DNA from: Nakamurella deserti
GTDB lineage: Bacteria; Actinomycetota; Actinomycetes; Mycobacteriales; Nakamurellaceae
DNA length: 64,000 nucleotides
Reading direction: 5' to 3'
Assembly: GCF_003260015.1 (NCBI RefSeq)
Contig: NZ_QCXS01000002.1
Span: 868,001 to 932,000 of the forward strand
In this document: positions 59,173 through 64,000 of the stretch, in pieces
Layout of the letters: the number at the start of each line of letters is the position of its first letter
Numbering within the stretch: the first letter of the stretch is position 1
The notes under the pieces: model-generated
Databases searched by the model: none
What the model saw: only the letters and a program-made list of their open reading frames with translations
What the model was told of the DNA's origin: nothing
Position numbers and translations under genes: made by a program

Positions 59173-59178
59173 TACCCT
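59173..59178 (+). promoter_or_regulatory. Putative -10 hexamer TACCCT upstream of fabG1-inhA
   Basis: TACCCT (TANNNT) ~100 nt before fabG1; the leader is G/C-rich. No convincing -35. This is the only candidate seen in the 166-bp gap before the operon. Confidence 0.3.
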
Positions 59179-59180
59179 GA

Positions 59181-59999
<819 letters not shown>

Positions 60000-60065
60000 C
60001 CGCACCCGCACGCCGCACCCCGACACCGAACCCACACACCGCACCGACGAAAGAAGCGCACTGAC

Positions 60066-60860
60066 ATGACCGGACTCCTCGAAGGCAAGAACGTGCTGAT
60101 CACCGGGGTGATCACGGAGGCGTCGATGGCCTTCCACGCCGCGCGGATGGCGCAGGAACAGGGCGCCACCGTCGTGCTGACCGGCTTCGGCCGGCTGTCG
60201 CTGGTCGAGCGCATCGCCAAGCGGCTGCCGACCCCGGCGCCGGTCGTCGAGCTCGACGTCACCGACCCGGCGCAGGTCGAGTCGCTGGCCGCCCGTGTCG
60301 GTGAGCACGTCGACCGGCTGGACGGCGTCCTGCACGCCATCGGGTTCGCCCCCGCCTCGGCCCTGGGCAACAACTTCCTCAACACCCCGTGGGAGGACGT
60401 CTCCACCGCGGTCAACGCCTCGACCTTCTCGCTGAAGGCCCTGGCCGTCGGCTGCCTGCCGCTGATGACCGACGGCGGCAGCATCGTCGGTCTGGACTTC
60501 GACGCCCGCCAGGCCTGGCCGGCCTACGACTGGATGGGTGTGGCCAAGGCCGGCCTCGAGGCGTGCTCGCGCTACCTGGCCCGTGACCTCGGCGCACGCG
60601 GCATCCGGGTCAACCTGATCTCGGCCGGCCCGGTCCGCACCATGGCCGCGAAGTCCATCCCGGGCTTCGGCGACCTCGAGGCCGCGTGGACCTCGCGTGC
60701 TCCGCTGGGCTGGGACACCAGCGACCCGACCCCGGTCGCCAAGGCCGTGGTCGCGCTGCTGTCGGACTGGTTCCCGGCGACCAGCGGCTCGATGGTGATG
60801 GTCGACGGTGGCTTCCACTCACTCGGCTTCTCGGCCGGCGAGATCAACCAGGCGGTCTGA
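60066..60860 (+). CDS. inhA: Enoyl-ACP reductase (NADH), InhA-like
   Basis: 264 residues, ATG start (MTGLLEGKNVLITGVITEAS). It reduces trans-2-enoyl-ACP with NADH. Comparison with M. tuberculosis InhA from memory: cofactor loop GVITEASMAFHAARMAQEQG, LDGVLHAIGFAP has Ala91 where InhA has Ser94, F145, Y154 and K161 correspond to F149, Y158 and K165 (GLDFDARQAWPAYDWMGVAK). The substrate-binding loop after AGPVRT (MAAKSIPGFGDLEAAW) is ~10 residues shorter than in InhA, as in ordinary FabI enzymes. Ordinary fatty-acid chain lengths are therefore expected. Confidence 0.92.
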   Translation: MTGLLEGKNVLITGVITEASMAFHAARMAQEQGATVVLTGFGRLSLVERIAKRLPTPAPVVELDVTDPAQVESLAARVGEHVDRLDGVLHAIGFAPASALGNNFLNTPWEDVSTAVNASTFSLKALAVGCLPLMTDGGSIVGLDFDARQAWPAYDWMGVAKAGLEACSRYLARDLGARGIRVNLISAGPVRTMAAKSIPGFGDLEAAWTSRAPLGWDTSDPTPVAKAVVALLSDWFPATSGSMVMVDGGFHSLGFSAGEINQAV

Positions 60861-60889
60861 CCCGAGGTTGCGGCCCGGGCGCGGGGCAC

Positions 60890-61735
60890 TCAGTCGCGGA
60901 CGGTGCGCCGTTCCGGGGCGGGTGCCCGCACCGCGGGCCGGGCCGCTCCCAGCACGTCGACCAGCTCGTTCACCGCGGCGAGCCGGCCGAACCGCACGGC
61001 GGAGGCCAGCGGCCGCAGGGCATCGTCCAGGGTGGCGAGCTGGTGCCGGGTCGCGGCGGCCGTCTGGTGGCCGGCGGCCACCTCCAGCAGCGCCTCCAGT
61101 GAGACGACCTTGGCCAGCAGCATCGAGCCGTGCCGGTGCGACGGTCCGGTGCCCCGGGGGACGCCGACCGCGCCGGCCCGCATCCGGTCGGCGATCCGGT
61201 CACGCACACCGTCGGCGTCGCGGGCGACGTCGAGGCGGGTGAGTTGCAGGGTGGCGGTACGGATGGCGGCGTCCAGATCCCGCTCGGCCTCGAACAGCGT
61301 CGGTGCACCGCTCGGCGCAGCCACCGCCGGCTCGGCGGGCGCACCGGGGCGGTCCACGGGGAACACCCGCCAGTGACCGTCGTCGGGGACGACCACGACC
61401 TGCTGCTCGGCGAGGACCACGCCGGCGCCCGCGTCCAGGGACGGCACCAGCGCGGGGGAGCGCGGCGGCAACCCGCGGACGTCGCCGGCCACCGGCAGTA
61501 CGAGCTGCGGCCGGCCGCCGCGGCGGAGCAGATCCAGCAGGGCCACCGTGCCGGTGCCGGCCTCGCCGGGCCCGGGCAGGCCGGTCCGCTCACCGGTGAC
61601 GGCGTCGGCGGCGCGTACGCCCGCGGTGCGGCCGGTGCCGGCGAGCTCGCCGAGGACCTCGTCGGGGGCGGTGGTGCCGGCGCGGAACGCCGCACCCCAC
61701 AACGCCAACACGGTGGCGGCCCGCACTCCAGACAT
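60890..61735 (-). CDS. Conserved hypothetical protein (Rv1486c-like by position)
   Basis: 281 residues from ATG 61735 (MSGVRAATVLALWGAAFRAG). I do not recognise a domain. The N-terminal half is a compact alpha/beta region (FRAGTTAPDEVLGELAGTGR, QQVVVVPDDGHWRVFPVDRP); the C-terminal half is helical (TLFEAERDLDAAIRTATLQL, RIADRMRAGAVGVPRG, QTAAATRHQLATLDDALRPL). No signal peptide or membrane helix. Its place between inhA and nfeD on the opposite strand matches Rv1486c as I recall it. A TACCGT-N6-ATG arrangement suggests a leaderless transcript. Confidence 0.75.
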   Translation of the reverse strand: MSGVRAATVLALWGAAFRAGTTAPDEVLGELAGTGRTAGVRAADAVTGERTGLPGPGEAGTGTVALLDLLRRGGRPQLVLPVAGDVRGLPPRSPALVPSLDAGAGVVLAEQQVVVVPDDGHWRVFPVDRPGAPAEPAVAAPSGAPTLFEAERDLDAAIRTATLQLTRLDVARDADGVRDRIADRMRAGAVGVPRGTGPSHRHGSMLLAKVVSLEALLEVAAGHQTAAATRHQLATLDDALRPLASAVRFGRLAAVNELVDVLGAARPAVRAPAPERRTVRD

Positions 61736-61741
61736 GGCGTC

Positions 61742-61747
61742 ACGGTA
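61742..61747 (-). promoter_or_regulatory. Putative -10 hexamer TACCGT, leaderless hypothetical gene
   Basis: Minus-strand TACCGT with exactly 6 nt to the ATG at 61735; no ribosome site. Confidence 0.45.
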
Positions 61748-61881
61748 CGCGATCGGCCCGGTGCGGAACCGGGCGTTCCGGACGCCCGGACCCCGGGTGT
61801 GGCGGGCGCCACGTCGACGTCGGGCCGGTGGTCGGCGCCGACACCCGGAACCGGTTCCCACCTCCGCGAGCCGGGCGGCCG

Positions 61882-61887
61882 TAGCCT
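61882..61887 (+). promoter_or_regulatory. Putative -10 hexamer TAGCCT, leaderless DUF3097 gene
   Basis: TAGCCT with 6 nt to GTG 61894. Together with the opposite hexamer at 61742-61747 it marks a divergent promoter region of ~160 bp. Confidence 0.5.
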
Positions 61888-61893
61888 CGCCGG

Positions 61894-62832
61894 GTGTCCA
61901 ACCCCCGCCGCCCGCTGCCCGGCCCCGATCCGCAACCGCGGTCCCGCGTCCGCACCGTCGACCTGAACGCGACCGCGCCGGCGCCGCGGCTGCGCGCCCG
62001 CACCGTCGACCTCGACGCTGCCGGGCGCTACGGCGGTGCCGCCGCCCCCCGGGCGCCGCGCACGGTGCCGACCGTTCCGGCCACGCCGGACGTCGTCGCC
62101 GAGGACATCGCGTCCGGGTTCTGCGGCGCGGTCACGGTGTGCACCGGGAGCACGGTGACCCTGGAGGACTTCAAGGGCCGTACCCGGACGTTCCCGCTGG
62201 ACCCGGCGTCGTTCGCCATCGACGGTGAGGTGGTGACGCTGGTGCGGCCGGCTCCCGCCGCCGCCACCGGCCCGACGATCTCGGCGTCCGGATCGGTCAC
62301 CGTCACGGGCCACACCGCCCGCACCGCCCGGGCGGCCCGGATCTGGGTCGAGGGCATCCACGACGCCGCGCTGGTCGAACGGGTGTGGGGTCACGACCTG
62401 CGGGTCGAGGGCATCGTCGTGGAGCCGATCGACGGGCTGGACAATCTCGCCGAGCGGCTGGACGAGTTCCGGCCCTCGCACCACCGGCGGGTCGGGGTGC
62501 TGTGCGACCACCTCGTCCCCGGGTCCAAGGAGTCGCGGATCGCCGACGCCATCGGCCGCCGTCCGGACGCCGCCGCCGTGCTGATCACCGGCCACCCCTA
62601 CATCGACATCTGGCAGGCGGTCCGGCCCGCCGCCGTACGCATCCCCGAATGGCCGGACGTGCCCCGCGGTGAGGACTGGAAGCACGGCGTCTGCGCCCGG
62701 CTGGGCATCTCCGACCCGTCGGTGATGTGGGGCCGGGTCAACGGCTCGGTGAAGACCTTCCGCGACGTCCAGACCCCGTTGATCACCGCGGTCGAGCGAC
62801 TCATCGACTTCGTCACCGCCGTCCCCGAATGA
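61894..62832 (+). CDS. DUF3097 family protein
   Basis: 312 residues, GTG start. The first ~55 residues are Pro/Arg-rich and disordered, with an internal repeat of R-x-RTVDL. The conserved part has GFCGAVTVCTGSTVTLEDFK, RAARIWVEGIHDAALVERVW, VVEPIDGLDNLAERLDEF, HHRRVGVLCDHLVPGSKESR, TGHPYIDIWQAVRP and WKHGVCARLGISDPSVMWGR. The EGxxDA plus CDHLVPGSK pattern resembles TOPRIM-type metal sites, so a nucleic-acid enzyme role is conceivable, but no function is established. Confidence 0.85.
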   Translation: MSNPRRPLPGPDPQPRSRVRTVDLNATAPAPRLRARTVDLDAAGRYGGAAAPRAPRTVPTVPATPDVVAEDIASGFCGAVTVCTGSTVTLEDFKGRTRTFPLDPASFAIDGEVVTLVRPAPAAATGPTISASGSVTVTGHTARTARAARIWVEGIHDAALVERVWGHDLRVEGIVVEPIDGLDNLAERLDEFRPSHHRRVGVLCDHLVPGSKESRIADAIGRRPDAAAVLITGHPYIDIWQAVRPAAVRIPEWPDVPRGEDWKHGVCARLGISDPSVMWGRVNGSVKTFRDVQTPLITAVERLIDFVTAVPE

Positions 62833-62933
62833 CCGTTCCCTCCGCCTGCTGACCCGCGTTCCCGCTGGTCACGGAGTGGTCTCGGTATCGCCGCGACGGC
62901 CCGCGCGGCCACGGACGGGGGTGTGCGCTCTGG

Positions 62934-62939
62934 CAGGAT
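62934..62939 (+). promoter_or_regulatory. Putative -10 hexamer CAGGAT, leaderless nfeD
   Basis: CAGGAT with 6 nt to ATG 62946; no ribosome site in the gap. Confidence 0.4.
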
Positions 62940-62945
62940 GAGGCC

Positions 62946-63374
62946 ATGCCCGGTTGGATCTGGCTCAGCGCCGCCGTCATCCTCTCCATCGCCGAGGCCC
63001 TCGGCGGGGAGTTCGTGCTGCTCATGCTGGGCGGCGGCGCGCTCATCACCGCGGGCACGTCGCTGTTCATGCCGGAGATCCTCTGGCTGCAGCTGCTGGT
63101 CTTCGCGATCTCCTCGGTCGCCCTGGTGATGGTGGCCCGGCCGGCCCTGCTCAAGCGCTTCCACACGCAGAACCAGATCAAGAGCGGCGTCGACGCGATC
63201 GTCGGCTCCAAGGCCACCGTGATCGCCACCGTCGACTCGCACGGCGGCCAGGTCAAGATCGGCGGCGAGATCTGGTCCGCCACCGGCGTGGACGGCCACC
63301 GGCCGCTCCCGCCGGGCACACCCGTCACGGTCGTGGAGGTCCGTGGCGCCACCGCGGTCGTCATCTGGGGCTGA
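62946..63374 (+). CDS. NfeD-like membrane protein
   Basis: 142 residues, ATG start (MPGWIWLSAAVILSIAEALG). Two to three N-terminal membrane helices (WLSAAVILSIAEALGGEFVL, GGGALITAGTSLFM, LWLQLLVFAISSVALVMVA) are followed by a small OB-fold domain with DAIVGSKATVIATVD, GGQVKIGGEIWSAT and GTPVTVVEVRGATAVV. NfeD partners with SPFH/stomatin proteins encoded directly downstream, forming a membrane microdomain system. Confidence 0.93.
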   Translation: MPGWIWLSAAVILSIAEALGGEFVLLMLGGGALITAGTSLFMPEILWLQLLVFAISSVALVMVARPALLKRFHTQNQIKSGVDAIVGSKATVIATVDSHGGQVKIGGEIWSATGVDGHRPLPPGTPVTVVEVRGATAVVIWG

Positions 63375-63424
63375 CACCCCCGTCGGAGCAGTCCCGTACG
63401 CAGTACGTCTTGGGGGTACGAGCA

Positions 63425-64000
63425 GTGGATCCACTCGCCATCATCGCCATCGTCGTGGCCGTCCTCGCGGTCGTCATCGTCCTGCGCTCGGTCAAGGTGA
63501 TCCCGCAGGCGCAGGCCGCGGTCATCGAACGGCTGGGCCGCTACAACAAGACGAGCTCCGCCGGCCTGGTCTGGCTGATGCCGTTCCTGGACCGCATCCG
63601 CGCCCGCATCGACATGCGTGAGCAGGTCGTGTCGTTCCCGCCGCAGCCGGTCATCACCCAGGACAACCTGACGGTGTCCATCGACACCGTGGTGTACTTC
63701 CAGGTCAACGAGCCGCGGGCGGCGGTGTACGAGATCGCCAACTACATCGTGGCCGTGGAACAGCTGACCACCACCACGCTGCGCAACGTGGTCGGCGGCA
63801 TGACGCTGGAGCAGACGTTGACCTCGCGCGACTCGATCAACGGGCAGCTGCGCGGCGTGCTCGACGAGGCCACCGGCAAGTGGGGCATCCGCGTCGCCCG
63901 GGTCGAGCTCAAGTCCATCGACCCGCCGCCGTCCATCCAGGACTCGATGGAGAAGCAGATGCGCGCCGACCGGGACAAGCGCGCCATCATCCTCACCGCC
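63425..64000 (+). CDS. SPFH/stomatin/prohibitin-family protein (3' truncated by window end)
   Basis: 192 codons from GTG 63425, open at the right edge. A GGGGG ribosome-type stretch lies ~9 nt upstream. The N-terminal membrane anchor is LAIIAIVVAVLAVVIVLRSV, followed by the SPFH core: VIPQAQAAVIERLGRYNKT, AGLVWLMPFLDRIRARIDMR, VVSFPPQPVITQDNLTVSID, TTTLRNVVGGMTLEQTLTSR and WGIRVARVELKSIDPP, then the start of the coiled coil (SMEKQMRADRDKRA). It would oligomerise at membranes with NfeD. It matches Rv1488 by recalled synteny. Confidence 0.93.
   Translation, partial: MDPLAIIAIVVAVLAVVIVLRSVKVIPQAQAAVIERLGRYNKTSSAGLVWLMPFLDRIRARIDMREQVVSFPPQPVITQDNLTVSIDTVVYFQVNEPRAAVYEIANYIVAVEQLTTTTLRNVVGGMTLEQTLTSRDSINGQLRGVLDEATGKWGIRVARVELKSIDPPPSIQDSMEKQMRADRDKRAIILTA

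Overview
The window is 64 kb of very GC-rich, gene-dense DNA with strong G/C third-position bias, many GTG starts and frequent ATGA/GTGA stop-start overlaps. This points to an actinobacterium. Gene order from about 8.4 kb to the right edge follows, as I remember it, the mycobacterial block from devB-opcA-zwf-tal-tkt to nfeD/SPFH (Rv1445c to Rv1488 in M. tuberculosis). The InhA-like enoyl reductase has a short substrate loop and there are no mycolate-specific genes, so a non-mycolate relative (for example Nakamurella or another Frankia-like lineage) fits better than a mycobacterium. The species is an inference. I saw no rRNA, tRNA, CRISPR array, prophage or insertion sequence.

Layout. 1-8.3 kb: the 3' end of a uroporphyrinogen-III methyltransferase, small enzymes, ftsK, a tyrosine phosphatase, topoisomerase IB, a degenerate Nudix protein and malate dehydrogenase. 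8.4-15.2 kb (minus strand): pentose-phosphate operon tkt-tal-zwf-opcA-pgl. 15.5-22.5 kb: haem O synthase (ctaB) on plus; on minus a transglutaminase-like protein, haem A synthase (ctaA), and an ABC exporter overlapping mptB. 22.6-29.7 kb (plus): the complete Fe-S assembly operon sufR-B-D-C-S-U-T, ending at a strong hairpin. 29.8-40.4 kb: an accessory segment not in the mycobacterial order as I recall it, with an SRPBCC protein, a luciferase-like oxidoreductase, two Tat-exported phosphatases, a methyltransferase facing an HxlR regulator, a membrane protein, a VLRF1-type peptidyl-tRNA hydrolase, and a DGPF protein with an ECF42 sigma factor. 40.5-50.3 kb: an ABC-F ATPase, small proteins, a second glucose-6-phosphate dehydrogenase, acnA-acnR and a cysteine desulfhydrase-like gene. 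50.4-58.6 kb: a Q/P/G-rich membrane-anchored protein, a NlpC/P60 cell-wall hydrolase, mobA, and moxR-DUF58-VWA. 58.6-64 kb: an OsmC protein, fabG1-inhA, a hypothetical protein, DUF3097, nfeD and a SPFH protein cut off by the window end.

Regulatory reading. Many genes lie 6-8 nt downstream of a (T/C)ANNNT hexamer and probably make leaderless mRNAs. Three sites match published operator or promoter motifs as I remember them: a SufR site over the sufR start, an AcnR site over the acnA promoter, and an ECF42 promoter upstream of the DGPF-sigma pair. Repeats stand out: a perfect 30-bp tandem repeat giving SufU an Ala/Gln/Asp tail, an 83-bp direct repeat in the Q-rich protein, a 38-bp tandem repeat at the end of a small gene, and a 44-bp duplication across the topoisomerase stop codon. 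Most of the window is conserved housekeeping sequence. I did not find a clear-cut new system; the better leads are the SufU tail, the matched operators, the natural InhA S94A-type residue and the inactive-looking Nudix protein.
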